A stretch of 42,121 bases of DNA from Corynebacterium sp. NML140438 (GTDB lineage Bacteria > Actinomycetota > Actinomycetes > Mycobacteriales > Mycobacteriaceae). The position numbers and the translations under genes were made by a program. Positions within the stretch are counted from its first letter, which is position 1. The number at the start of each line of letters is the position of its first letter. The stretch lies in contig NZ_MLCQ01000015.1 of NCBI RefSeq assembly GCF_001875725.1, positions 1 through 42,121 on the forward strand, given 5' to 3'. This document shows, one piece after another, positions 34,295-42,121 of this stretch. The notes beneath the pieces were generated by a model. The model saw only the letters and a list, made by a program, of their open reading frames with translations, searched no databases and was not told the origin of the DNA.

Positions 34295-36473
34295 CGCGGA
34301 AGCGGCGCAGCCGTAGCGAGTTCGTCACCACGAACACGGATGAAAAGGCCATCGCTATGCCTGCGAGCAGGGGGTTGAGCAGCCCGATGGCTGCCACGGG
34401 GATGAGCACCACGTTGTAAGCAAAGGCCCAGAACAGGTTGCCTTTGATGGTGCGCAGCGTCGCGCGCGAGAGACGGATGCCATCGGCGGCGCTCACCAGC
34501 GAGTCATTCATCAGGGTGATGTCAGAGGCCTCGATGGCCACGTCGGTACCCGCGCCCATCGCCATGCCGAGGTCAGCCTGGGCGAGCGCCGCGGCGTCGT
34601 TCACGCCGTCACCGATCATTGCCACGCGCTTGCCCGCGCCCTGCAGGCTGCGTACCAGTTCGACCTTGTCGGCGGGGAGTACGCCGGCGGTGACATTGGT
34701 GGCGTCGATACCCACTTCCTGCGCCACAGCGAGCGCGGTCGCGCGGTTGTCGCCGGTGAGCAGGTGCGGCTCGAGCCCCAGCTCCTTCAGCTTTTCGACG
34801 CCCACCCGGGAGTCTTCCTTCACGGCGTCGCGTACCGCAATCACTCCCCTGGGCGCGTCGTCGACCTCGATGGCGACCACGGTCGCGCCCGTCGCCTCCA
34901 TGGATTCGAAGGCGTCCCGGTATTCGCCGAGGTCAACCGTTGGGCGTCCCACCCGGACGTGCTTGCCGTCAACGGTCGCGCTGGCGCCGATGCCGGGCTC
35001 GTTGCGGAAATCGGTGACGGCGGCGCTGGGAGCGTCCTGCACGTGGGCGGCGATGGCGCGGGCGATCGGGTGCTCCGAGTGCGCCTCCACCGCGGCGGCG
35101 AGTGCTAGGGCGTCGCTGTTGCCATTCGCGTCAACCACGGTCATTTGGCCGGTGGTGACGGTGCCGGTCTTGTCCATCACGATGGTGTCCACCTGGCGGG
35201 TGGACTCCAGGATCTCCGGGCCGCGGATAAGCAGGCCCAGCTCGGCGCCACGCCCGGTGCCTACCAGGATGGCGGTCGGGGTGGCCAGGCCGAGCGCGCA
35301 CGGGCACGCGATGATGAGCACAGCCACCGCCGCCGTAAACGCAGCAGCCACGCTGTAGCCCAACAGGAGGTGCGCCACCAGGGAAACCGCCGAGATAGCG
35401 ATCACGGTTGGGACGAAGATCTGCGCGATCCTGTCCACCAGCCGCTCTACCGGCGCCTTGCCTGCCTGTGCATCCTTGACCAGCTGGCCCATCTGCGCCA
35501 GCGTCGTGTCCGAACCAACACGCGTTGCCCGTACAAGGAGGCGGCCGTGCGTGTTCAGGGTCGCGCCCGTGACGTCGTCGCCCTCCTTGACGTCGACGGG
35601 GACAGACTCGCCGGTGAGCATTGAGGCGTCGATCGCCGAGCGTCCCTCGACCACCGTGCCGTCCGTCGCGACCTTCTCGCCTGGGCGCACCACGAACGTG
35701 TCGCCGACCTTCACATCGGCGATCGGCACGCGCGTCTCCACGCCGTCGCGCAGCACCGTCGCGTCCTTAGCACCCATCTGCAGCAGGTTGCGCAACGCCT
35801 CGGAACTACGCCCCTTCGCGCGGTGCTCGAACCAGCGGCCAAGCAGCAAAAACGTGATAACGACGCACACCGTCTCCAGATAGACCTCGTCCATCGCTGC
35901 CGCGTTCGGCATCAGGCTCATGTGCATTTTCATGCCCGGCTCGCCCGCGTTGCCGAAGAACAGCGCATAGATCGACCACCCGTAGGCGGCCGTGGTGCCC
36001 ATGGAAATCAGCGTGTCCATGGTCATACTGCCGTGACGCAAGTTCAACAGGGCATTGCGGTGGAACAGCGACCCCGCCGAGAAATACACAAGGGTCGTGG
36101 CAGCAAACGCGGCCCACTGCCAGTACGTGAACTGCAGCGCCGGAATCATCGACACCAGCATCACCGGCAGCGACACCACCGCAGACCAGACGATGGTCCA
36201 CAAGAGGGGGTCGCGCTCGGGTTCGGAGGGGGCGTCGACGAGCGGCTCGTCGGCGTCGGTGAACGTGAACGCATCGTAGCCCGCGTTCCGAATCGTCTTG
36301 ATCAACGCATCAGGGTCCGCGAGCGTCGGATCGTATTCGACGGAGGCGGTTTCCGTCGAAAAATTCACCGACGCCTCGACCCCCTCCATCTTGTTCAGCT
36401 TCCGCTGCACCCGCGACGAGCACGACGTACACGTCATGCCCGAAACGCCGAGTTCTATCTGTGCATTCGACAT
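34284..36473 (-). CDS. copA: Copper-exporting P1B-type ATPase
   Basis: 729 aa. N-terminal heavy-metal domain with GMTCTSC (C15, C18), membrane helices, the CPC ion-binding motif in IIACPCALGLATPT (~390), phosphorylation site DKTGT (~434), the SEHP motif, and GDGVNDAAAL (~621). The last helices carry YNVVLIPVAAIGL and NPLLAGIAMAFSSVFVVTNSL, the Cu+-type signature residues. It pumps Cu+ out of the cytoplasm. ATG 36473 shares one base with the copZ stop (TAATG), so translation is coupled. No CsoR-type regulator lies nearby. Confidence 0.94.
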   Translation of the reverse strand: MSNAQIELGVSGMTCTSCSSRVQRKLNKMEGVEASVNFSTETASVEYDPTLADPDALIKTIRNAGYDAFTFTDADEPLVDAPSEPERDPLLWTIVWSAVVSLPVMLVSMIPALQFTYWQWAAFAATTLVYFSAGSLFHRNALLNLRHGSMTMDTLISMGTTAAYGWSIYALFFGNAGEPGMKMHMSLMPNAAAMDEVYLETVCVVITFLLLGRWFEHRAKGRSSEALRNLLQMGAKDATVLRDGVETRVPIADVKVGDTFVVRPGEKVATDGTVVEGRSAIDASMLTGESVPVDVKEGDDVTGATLNTHGRLLVRATRVGSDTTLAQMGQLVKDAQAGKAPVERLVDRIAQIFVPTVIAISAVSLVAHLLLGYSVAAAFTAAVAVLIIACPCALGLATPTAILVGTGRGAELGLLIRGPEILESTRQVDTIVMDKTGTVTTGQMTVVDANGNSDALALAAAVEAHSEHPIARAIAAHVQDAPSAAVTDFRNEPGIGASATVDGKHVRVGRPTVDLGEYRDAFESMEATGATVVAIEVDDAPRGVIAVRDAVKEDSRVGVEKLKELGLEPHLLTGDNRATALAVAQEVGIDATNVTAGVLPADKVELVRSLQGAGKRVAMIGDGVNDAAALAQADLGMAMGAGTDVAIEASDITLMNDSLVSAADGIRLSRATLRTIKGNLFWAFAYNVVLIPVAAIGLLNPLLAGIAMAFSSVFVVTNSLRLRRFRATR

Positions 36474-36673
36474 TAGAGCAGCTTGAACCCCGCTTCCTCA
36501 ACCGCCTTATCGACGTCCTCCCTGCTCACCTCTGCGCCCTCAACCACAACCTTGCCGGTTGTGTGATCAGCCTTCACCGAGGTCACGCCCGGGATTTCCC
36601 CAACCTCTTCTTGGATGCTGAGTTCGCAATGCCCGCAGCTCATACCCTCAACCTGAAATGTTTGCGTTGCCAT
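36473..36673 (-). CDS. copZ: Copper chaperone, CopZ-like
   Basis: 66 aa single heavy-metal-associated domain with the metal-binding loop GMSCGHC and a ferredoxin-like pattern (VEGMSCGHCELSIQEEV, then GVTSVKADHTTGKVVVEG). It delivers Cu+ to CopA. ATG 36673 has GAAGGA 7 nt upstream; residues before it in the longer frame are not family-like. The promoter region is shared with the divergent thioredoxin gene. Confidence 0.9.
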   Translation of the reverse strand: MATQTFQVEGMSCGHCELSIQEEVGEIPGVTSVKADHTTGKVVVEGAEVSREDVDKAVEEAGFKLL

Positions 36674-36712
36674 AGTGAATCCTTCTTTCCTGCGGGAATC
36701 GCCCCGCACTTG

Positions 36713-36727
36713 TTAGTGTTGCACTAA
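36713..36727. promoter_or_regulatory. Palindrome in the copZA / thioredoxin-pspA divergent promoter region
   Basis: TTAGTG-TTG-CACTAA is a perfect 6-bp inverted repeat. On the minus strand it sits between TTGGCA and TAACAA (16 nt apart), a plausible -35/-10 pair for copZ, so a bound protein would control that promoter directly. It does not resemble the GC-rich CsoR operator. A separate hairpin (GCGGG-AATCGC-CCCGC, 36693-36708) lies in the copZ leader. Confidence 0.45.
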
Positions 36728-36765
36728 TAGCTGCCAATCTAACAAAAACGAAAAGGAGCTGCCTT

Positions 36766-37140
36766 ATGGCCACAATCGACCTCACGGAGGACACGTTCGA
36801 CGAGGCTGTGAACGGCGAAGGTATCGTCATCGTCGACTGCTGGGCGTCCTGGTGCGGCCCCTGCCGACAGTTCGCGCCTGTCTTTGAGAAGGTCTCCGAG
36901 AAGCACCCGGAGGTGACCTTCGCGAAGCTCAACACCGAAGAATATGAACAGCTTGCGAAGGCGCTCCAGATCCAGGCGATCCCCACGCTCTTGGTATTCC
37001 GCGACGGGATCCTGCTCCTTGAGCAGCCCGGTGCCCTGCCGGAATCCGCACTCGATGACCTCGTCGAACAGGTCAAAGCACTCGATATGGACGAGGTCCG
37101 CCGCCAGGTCGAGGCCCAAAACGCTCAGGAGGAACAGTAA
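36766..37140 (+). CDS. Thioredoxin
   Basis: 124 aa with active site W29-C30-G31-P32-C33 in DCWASWCGPCRQF and the cis-proline loop IQAIPTLLVF. The C-terminus extends ~20 acidic residues past the core fold. No signal peptide, so it acts in the cytoplasm. AAAAGGAG lies 7 nt before the ATG. The stop overlaps the pspA start by one base (TAATG); a thioredoxin-PspA pair is conserved in corynebacteria and links thiol state to membrane stress (inference). Confidence 0.92.
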   Translation: MATIDLTEDTFDEAVNGEGIVIVDCWASWCGPCRQFAPVFEKVSEKHPEVTFAKLNTEEYEQLAKALQIQAIPTLLVFRDGILLLEQPGALPESALDDLVEQVKALDMDEVRRQVEAQNAQEEQ

Positions 37141-37886
37141 TGGCAAACCCATTCGTGAAGGGCTGGAAGTACATGATGCAGTCCTTTGACACCAAGATCG
37201 ACGAAAACGCCGACCCGAAGGTGCAAATCCAGCAGGCCGTCGCCGCCGCCAAGAAGCAGCACCAGGAGATCACTGAGCACGCAGCCGCCATCATTGGCAA
37301 CCGCAACCAGCTCAGCATGAAACTGGACCGCCTGCTGAAGTCCCAGCAGGACCTCGAGGCGAAGACCAAGACCGCCCTCCAAACGAATGACGACGCCGCC
37401 GCAGAGGTCATCGCCACCCAGCTGGTGTCCGTCGAGCAGGAACTCGAGCAAACCAAGCAGGCCTACGCCGCCGCCGAGCAAGCCGCGCAGGAAGCCCAAG
37501 CGAAGCAGAAGGAATCCGAGGCGCGCCTGCAGGAGCAGCTCGCCCAGGTATCCCAGCTGGAATCCCAGCTTGACCAGGCGAAAATGCAAGAGCAGACCAC
37601 CAAGACCATGGACTCCATGAACCAGTTCGGTGGCGACGACAACGTCCCGACCCTCGACGGTCTCCGCGACAAGATCGAGCGCCGCTACGCCCAGGCGCTC
37701 GGCGAACAGGAGCTGGCCAAGTCTTCCATGACCGACCGGATGGCCGAAATCGAGTCCGCTGGCAGCGACGTCGCCGCCAGTGCGCGCCTCGACCAGATCC
37801 GCGCCGAACTTTCTGGGGGCAAGTCCTCGTCGTCTTCATCCGAGGCGCCGAAGGAAATCGAAACCGGCGAGTCCAGCGAGGACTAG
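37140..37886 (+). CDS. pspA: PspA/IM30 family membrane-stress protein
   Basis: 248 aa, almost wholly coiled coil. MANPFVKGWKYMMQSFDTKI gives an amphipathic N-terminal helix that may touch the membrane; QIQQAVAAAKKQHQEITEHAA is the PspA helix 1 pattern; the middle is a long Gln/Ala/Glu-rich coil; a Ser-rich acidic tail ends GESSED. PspA-type proteins form scaffolds on stressed membranes. Translation is coupled to thioredoxin by TAATG. Confidence 0.88.
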   Translation: MANPFVKGWKYMMQSFDTKIDENADPKVQIQQAVAAAKKQHQEITEHAAAIIGNRNQLSMKLDRLLKSQQDLEAKTKTALQTNDDAAAEVIATQLVSVEQELEQTKQAYAAAEQAAQEAQAKQKESEARLQEQLAQVSQLESQLDQAKMQEQTTKTMDSMNQFGGDDNVPTLDGLRDKIERRYAQALGEQELAKSSMTDRMAEIESAGSDVAASARLDQIRAELSGGKSSSSSSEAPKEIETGESSED

Positions 37887-37912
37887 CTTTGCGCCTCTAA
37901 CGCTGCAAATGG

Positions 37913-37979
37913 GAGTAACAGGATTGTAGTAATCCCCGAAAAAACATTCGAAATGGGGAATACTACAATCCTGTTACTC
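37913..37979. repeat. Very long hairpin after pspA
   Basis: Two 25-nt arms (37913-37937 and 37955-37979) complementary at 24 of 25 positions around a 17-nt loop (GAAAAAACATTCGAAAT). It begins 26 nt after the pspA stop. No T-tract follows, and the stem is AT-rich and much longer than the other terminators here. Possible roles: terminator, RNase III target, or remnant of a small inverted-repeat element. Confidence 0.7.
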
Positions 37980-38014
37980 ACATTTAGAAAAACCGCAGCG
38001 CACAACACAAAAAG

Positions 38015-38069
38015 AAGGCCCCTGCCCGACCTGAACCTACCCGACCTGGATGTGTCGGGCGGGGGCCTT
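38015..38069 (-). terminator. Terminator of the NYN gene
   Basis: AAGGCCCCTGCCCGAC (38015-38030) pairs with GTCGGGCGGGGGCCTT (38054-38069), one G-U pair, around a 23-nt loop. Read on the minus strand the stem is followed by CTTTTTG, giving a proper terminator for the gene ending at 38087. Confidence 0.75.
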
Positions 38070-38086
38070 GTTGTATCGAAAGTGTG

Positions 38087-39325
38087 TTAGCTTTCGCGGC
38101 GAATGTTGATGAGTACGCCCCGGATACCGGAGTGGAAGCCGTCGCGAAGGTTGACGCGCTGGGTTTCCGTCAGGGTGTATTCGTGCAGGGTCTCGCAGGC
38201 GAACTGCAGCAGCGGCCTATCGATCTCCGGTGGCAGCCCGCCGCCGGAAAGCATGTGTGCCTTGTCGCGCTGCTCGCTGGAGGCGGCGTTCTCGAACCAC
38301 CAGGCTGCGTATTGTTGCCCCACGTCGTAGGGGGTTTGGAAACCGGAGGACGTCCAGACCTCTTCTGGTAGTGGGACGTAGCGTGAGCGGAGTTTGCGGC
38401 GCGGCGCCATCATCGACGGCTTCGGTGCCGGTTTGGGGGCCGGTACGTCCTCGGTGTCTTCGTCGCAGATGGTTTCCGGCTTTGGCTCCTCGGCGGGTGC
38501 GACAGGTTCGTCCGGTGTCGGTGGTTCCGTGGATACCGGGCCAGGCTTTGGGCCTGACTTCGGCATGTCCGCAGGCGACGGGGCCACCGCGGCAACTGGA
38601 GTTTCCGCGGCCGGTGGGTCGACTGGCTCGTCCGAGGCTGGCGCCGAATCCGAAGCGGGTTCCTCTGGCGCAGCGAGCGGGTCCGGGCCCAGGCCGGGGA
38701 CTTCGGTAGGGCCTTGGTTGTCTTCGACGGGTTCGGCGTCGGCGATTGGGCGTTCGCGGATGCTGGGTGGGAGGGGTCCTTCGAGGACGCGGAGTTGCAT
38801 GGAGTCTGCGAAGTCTTCGCGTGGGTCGAGGATGGTGGTGGTGTCGCAGGCGTGGCGGAGGGCGGAGGACATGGAGTCCCAGCCGAATCCGTAGAGGTGG
38901 ACGCGGACGCCGTTGTTGGTGGCTTCTTCGACGCCGGGGATCATGTCGGCGTCGCCGGAGACCAGGACGAAGTCGCTGAATTGGCCGCGTGTTGCGTTGA
39001 TGACCAGGTCTGCGACGAGTCGGGTGTCGACGCCTTTTTGGGTGCGTCGTTCACCCCATTCGATGAGTTGCCCGGTGCGGAGTTGGACGCCGTCGCAGGA
39101 GCGCAGTGCGCGCTGGTAGCGGTGGGGTCCGGAGTCGGGGATGCCGTCGTACCACATTTGACGGTGGATGGGTTGGTGGAGTTGGTGGCTGATCATGACT
39201 CCGAGGTTGGCGACGACCTCGGGTAAGTCGATTTCTAATTGTGCTCGGGCGCCGATCTCCCATGAGTTGTAAAAGCTCGCCAGTAGGTAAGAAGTGTCGA
39301 CGAACACCAGTGTGCGTTCAAGCAT
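38087..39325 (-). CDS. NYN-domain (PIN-like) predicted ribonuclease with long Pro-rich linker
   Basis: 412 aa. Residues 1-~175 form a NYN/PIN-like domain with the acidic cluster D10 (LVFVDTSYL), D100 and D106 (KGVDTRLVADL), D125 and D127 (VSGDADMIP), as in LabA/Rapini-type nucleases; metal-dependent RNA cleavage is expected from family knowledge. Residues ~195-315 are a Pro/Ala/Glu-rich disordered linker. The last ~95 residues (RSRYVPLPEEVW... to IRGVLINIRRES) form a compact C-terminal domain of unknown type. Target unknown. AGGAG lies 2 nt before ATG 39325, unusually close. Confidence 0.75.
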   Translation of the reverse strand: MLERTLVFVDTSYLLASFYNSWEIGARAQLEIDLPEVVANLGVMISHQLHQPIHRQMWYDGIPDSGPHRYQRALRSCDGVQLRTGQLIEWGERRTQKGVDTRLVADLVINATRGQFSDFVLVSGDADMIPGVEEATNNGVRVHLYGFGWDSMSSALRHACDTTTILDPREDFADSMQLRVLEGPLPPSIRERPIADAEPVEDNQGPTEVPGLGPDPLAAPEEPASDSAPASDEPVDPPAAETPVAAVAPSPADMPKSGPKPGPVSTEPPTPDEPVAPAEEPKPETICDEDTEDVPAPKPAPKPSMMAPRRKLRSRYVPLPEEVWTSSGFQTPYDVGQQYAAWWFENAASSEQRDKAHMLSGGGLPPEIDRPLLQFACETLHEYTLTETQRVNLRDGFHSGIRGVLINIRRES

Positions 39326-39433
39326 GGCTCCTAAATTCCGATTCTTTATTGTCGTTAATTTCTTTTCATCACAAGGCTACATATGTTTGTGTCCCTACTC
39401 ACCTTAGTAGTCGAAGAATTTTCGTAGGGGTCC

Positions 39434-39483
39434 TTGCCAGCCACCTGACCATGGTTCTATAGTTAGTTAGTGGAGTAACTAAC
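39434..39483 (+). promoter_or_regulatory. Promoter and operator of the GntR-ABC operon
   Basis: TTGCCA (39434-39439), 18-nt spacer and TATAGT (39458-39463) form a strong promoter. Overlapping and following its -10 is GTTAGTTA (39462-39469) / TAACTAAC (39476-39483), an 8-bp perfect inverted repeat with a 6-nt spacer, placed where a repressor would block initiation. A GntR/YtrA-type regulator follows, so autorepression is likely. Confidence 0.65.
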
Positions 39484-39506
39484 CGATGAGCCTGAAGGGA
39501 GGATTG

Positions 39507-39881
39507 GTGGTTGGAGATTCTGAGCCGCTCTTCGTGCAGATCGCAAAGTTGGTGGAGGACCTCATCGTCGACGGGACACTGAAGTCGGGCGAGCGGGCGC
39601 CGTCGACAAACGAGCTCGCAGCCTTCCACAACATCAACCCCGCGACAGCACGCAAGGGCCTCGGCCTCCTTGTCGACGCCCACGTCCTCGAGAAGCGCCG
39701 TGGACTCGGGATGTTCGTCACCCCGGACGCGCGCGAACGGATTTTGGAAACGCGCCGGGAGGCATTCCCGGGCACTTTCGTTGCCCCTCTCGTCGACGAA
39801 GCCGTCCGCGTCGGCCTCAGCCGTGACGACTTGATCGACCTTGTATATCGAGTAGCAGAAAGCAGAGGAATGTATCGATGA
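39507..39881 (+). CDS. GntR-family (YtrA subfamily) regulator
   Basis: 124 aa from GTG 39507. Winged helix-turn-helix: PLFVQIAKLVEDLIVDGTLK, then the S-T-N-E-L-A helix and NPATARKGLGLLVDAHVLEKRRGLGMFV, followed by a short helical tail of the YtrA type rather than a large effector domain. Such regulators usually repress an adjacent ABC transporter, as here. The start is uncertain: GTG 39507 has AAGGGAGG just upstream, whereas ATG 39486 (seven codons earlier) has no ribosome site and abuts the operator. The TGA stop overlaps the ATPase start as ATGA. Confidence 0.85.
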   Translation: MVGDSEPLFVQIAKLVEDLIVDGTLKSGERAPSTNELAAFHNINPATARKGLGLLVDAHVLEKRRGLGMFVTPDARERILETRREAFPGTFVAPLVDEAVRVGLSRDDLIDLVYRVAESRGMYR

Positions 39882-40627
39882 ACGCAATGATTATCCGCAC
39901 CGATGGGCTGGAGAAGCACTTCGGGAAGAAGCACGTACTCAATGGGGTGTCCTTCGACCTGCCGCCTGGCGGCATCCACGGACTGCTGGGGCGAAATGGC
40001 GTCGGTAAGTCGACGTTGTTGCAGATCGTCGCGGGCCAGCTGAAGTCCTCCGGCGGCGAGGTTGAGGTCTTCGGTCTGCCTCCATTCGATAATGCTGGGG
40101 TGATGGACCGCGTCGCGCTGACCGGCGTCGACGTCGGCTACCCGGCGAGCTGGAGCGGCAAGGACATTCTCAAGGGCGCGCAGCTGCGGTACCCGAACTG
40201 GGACGATGGGCTCGCGCGCCGCCTCATCGACGACTTCGACCTCGACGAGGCGCTCGGTACCACGTACAGCAAGATGTCACGCGGGCAGCGGGCGATGGTC
40301 GGCAACATTATCGGCATTGCGTCCGGCGCCGAGCTCACGCTTCTCGACGAGCCCTACGTCGGCCTCGACGTCCACAACACCAACGTGTTCTACCGTCACC
40401 TCCTCGACGTCGCCGAGGGTGGGCGCACGTTTGTGATGGCCACGCACCATATCGAAGAGGCGTCGAAAATTCTGAGCAGCGCCCTGGTGCTGGGCCGCGA
40501 CGGCAAGGTCAGCGCGCACGTGACCGCCGACGATGCCGACGCCCACGCCGAACGCCTCGGCCTGCACAACCCCCTGCGGCCCATCGACTTCGGCGATGTT
40601 ATCGAGCACCTTCTGGAGGTGAGCTAA
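39878..40627 (+). CDS. ABC transporter ATP-binding protein
   Basis: 249 aa. Walker A GRNGVGKST (38-46), a signature reading MSRGQ in place of LSGGQ, Walker B LTLLDEPYVGLD and switch motif ATHHIEEA. The usual Q-loop glutamine is hard to place: the corresponding segment reads VALTGVDVGYP, which is common in YtrB/drug-type exporters under GntR control. It couples ATP hydrolysis to the membrane protein encoded next. It overlaps the regulator by 4 nt, and the permease starts directly after its stop. Confidence 0.9.
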   Translation: MNAMIIRTDGLEKHFGKKHVLNGVSFDLPPGGIHGLLGRNGVGKSTLLQIVAGQLKSSGGEVEVFGLPPFDNAGVMDRVALTGVDVGYPASWSGKDILKGAQLRYPNWDDGLARRLIDDFDLDEALGTTYSKMSRGQRAMVGNIIGIASGAELTLLDEPYVGLDVHNTNVFYRHLLDVAEGGRTFVMATHHIEEASKILSSALVLGRDGKVSAHVTADDADAHAERLGLHNPLRPIDFGDVIEHLLEVS

Positions 40628-41646
40628 ATGCAGACCTTTGTCCGCCCCGGTTTCTTCCGCGCGCAGCTATTCGCGGGCTCGAAATGGCGCTTCTGGATGA
40701 CACTCTTTGGCCTGCTCATGGGCGCTGCGACCATTTTTGCCGACTGGCTGGGTAGTATTCCGCTGATCATCATGGCGGCGACGTTCTCCTCGCTCCTCCT
40801 CTACGCGACCCTTATCCCCGAGCAGAATGTTTTTCGTTCCTACGGGATGAACCGCAAGCGCGCCCTCGCGTACAAGCGCCGCGCTGCCCTCGCGGTCTGG
40901 GCCGTCCTTTGCATCCCGACGTTCATCGTGAGCCCATCGCTGTACGGTCTGCTCGCCATCGCGCTGGTCACCGCGTGGCTCGCCCTGTACGTACGTAACG
41001 ACGCCACCACCGGCGACGAACTCAGCTCCCCCGATGAAGGATCGGCCATCATGGGTCTCCGCCTCGACCAACCCCTCATCTTCCAGCTTTTCTGGAAGCA
41101 GCCGCTTCTCCTGGCCGCAGGTTTTGGTGTGGCCACGGCCCTCGTGCAGCTCGCGGTCCAATCGTTCGCCGACAAAGAGTGGGTCCCATTCGTGGCGACT
41201 ATCCCTGACCTGTTCCTGTTCGGCACCTTCGCGGCAATCTACTCGTGTGGGGCGCGGCCTCGCCAGCGACCGCCCGCGCGTACGGCATTCCGCGCCGCGC
41301 GTGGGGCCTGCACGGCATGGGGGCAGTGGTGGTATCCGCGGGGATCTACGTTGCGTTCCGAGCCCTTCCCTCACTTTTCGACGCCCACACTCTCCCCGCC
41401 GCACCCCTCCTAACCACGTTCATCTTGATCCTCACCGGACTTGCAATGCCGTTGGCGTGGGGGCGCAAGCAGGTAGTGACGTTCATGGCAGTGATGATCC
41501 TTTGGCAGTTCATCCGTGACCCAGAGCCGGGGAACGGCATGCTCATCGCGGCTAGCTGCGCATTGCTCGTGGTGCTTCTGACGCTCGCGTTGTACGTCGT
41601 CGGGCGTGTCAATGGCGCCCAAAAGAACCCCGATATGAAGTTATAA
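40628..41646 (+). pseudogene. ABC transporter membrane subunit, frameshifted
   Basis: The reading frame from ATG 40628 encodes a membrane protein through PDLFLFGTFAAIYS (about residue 205), then turns into Arg/Pro-rich sequence ending at 41413. A second frame beginning near 41245 continues as WGAASPATARAYGIPRRAW and carries three further hydrophobic segments to the stop at 41646. One missing base near 41236-41246 separates the halves; restoring it gives a single ~339-aa permease with six or more helices. True inactivation or an assembly error cannot be told apart from sequence alone. Confidence 0.75.
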
Positions 41647-42121
41647 AAATGCCGTCTGTCCTGGCGATTTGTGTTGTTGTTGGTGTGTGTGTAACTTTAT
41701 GTGAGTCAGCGAGACCGACAACGCCCCGCCAGACAGACTCTTTACCGGGTTGGATGGTGAGATGGCGGTTAGGAAAACTACCGTTGGCCGACATAATGAA
41801 ATAGGTTCTGTGATACGGCGCTGGTTTGCGTTGTTGAGAATGTTTTGTTAGTGTCAATCTTCGTCGCTTTGAATGTGCCACCGTGTTTGGTGGTGTGTTT
41901 GGGTGTGCGGTTGTTGTTTGAGAACTCGATAGTGTGCCAATGTACTTTTTATTTTTTTGATTGCATTGACGTGTGGTTGCGTGCTGTGTGCCATGTTTGT
42001 GGTGTGTGCCGGTGGTGATGCTTGAACCTATGATTGGGTGTCGCTAGTTTTGGTGCAGATGCATGGTCATGTTGACTGTTTTGTTGATGTGGTTGTGACT
42101 GGTCCTGTTGTGCCCCGTCGG
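41647..42121 (+). promoter_or_regulatory. Gene-free region, probable leader of an rRNA operon beyond the window
   Basis: 475 bp without a gene and with a T/G-rich composition unlike the coding regions. GTTTGAGAACTCGATAGTGTG (in two parts, about 41916-41936) closely resembles the boxA-like antitermination segment found before 16S and between 16S and 23S genes in actinobacteria. An inverted repeat, GTCTGTCCTGGCG (41654-41666) with CGCCAGACAGAC (41727-41738), lies near the permease end. TTAGGA/CATAAT (41769-41774, 41792-41797) is a possible promoter. The 16S gene itself is not in view. Confidence 0.45.

Noticed and set aside
41609..41881. 90-codon minus-strand frame beyond the ABC permease
   Set aside because: No ribosome site, no domain, and it overlaps the probable rRNA leader and the permease end.

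Overview
The window is a high-GC chromosomal segment from a Corynebacterium. The evidence is the gene set and order (class A PBP - GT87 glycosyltransferase - rpsF - ssb - rplI - dnaB; a MarR/Usp pair beside a DUF5318 gene; ChrSA divergent from HrtBA) and the many genes whose start codon lies 6-9 nt after a TANNNT -10 hexamer with no Shine-Dalgarno, i.e. leaderless transcripts as is common in corynebacteria. No prophage, insertion sequence, CRISPR array or tRNA was recognised. Species cannot be named from this sequence alone.

Layout. 1-1745: the 5' end of an unidentified minus-strand gene, a repeat-bearing gap, and an Abi-like/HEPN protein (accessory, possible phage defence). 1746-6806: leuS, then three membrane proteins, including a VanZ-DUF202 fusion followed by a second DUF202 protein. 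6807-12330: accessory stretch with a pRiA4b ORF-3-like protein, two TDT/TehA-type transporters in an operon (the first frameshifted), a Bcr/CflA-type exporter, an acidic orphan, and gaps filled with palindromic repeats ending in GAATTTGGTGC. 12331-15808: two-component system ChrSA divergent from the haem exporter HrtBA, with an 18-bp palindrome between them. 15800-20705: an MFS exporter, two tandem secreted tail-anchored paralogues, and NAD(P)H-hydrate repair (NnrE-NnrD fusion). 20722-24734: a Nei-type glycosylase, a second palindrome-rich gap, a DUF1846 protein, the tRNA hydroxylase TrhO and a small membrane protein. 24737-26616: MarR regulator plus universal stress protein, divergent from a DUF5318 zinc-ribbon protein.

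26680-33970 is the conserved core: bifunctional penicillin-binding protein, GT87 membrane glycosyltransferase with an overlapping small membrane gene, then rpsF-ssb-rplI and dnaB. A structured leader precedes rpsF and a cluster of DnaA-box-like sequences precedes dnaB. 34100-37886 holds a small gene, the copper pair copZ-copA and, divergently, a thioredoxin-PspA operon; both pairs share one 15-bp palindrome between them. 38087-41646 holds a NYN-domain protein and a GntR/YtrA-type regulator with its ABC transporter, whose permease is frameshifted. 41647-42121 carries no gene and looks like the leader of an rRNA operon whose 16S gene lies beyond the window.

Taken together, much of the window deals with envelope and stress: haem and copper detoxification, membrane stress (PspA, VanZ/DUF202, Usp/MarR), and peptidoglycan and glycan synthesis, threaded through replication and translation genes. 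The best candidates for something undescribed are the palindromic repeat families, the DnaA-box cluster before dnaB, stop codons that double as -10 elements, the tandem two-cysteine secreted pair, the long hairpin after pspA, and the shared copZA/trx-pspA control region.
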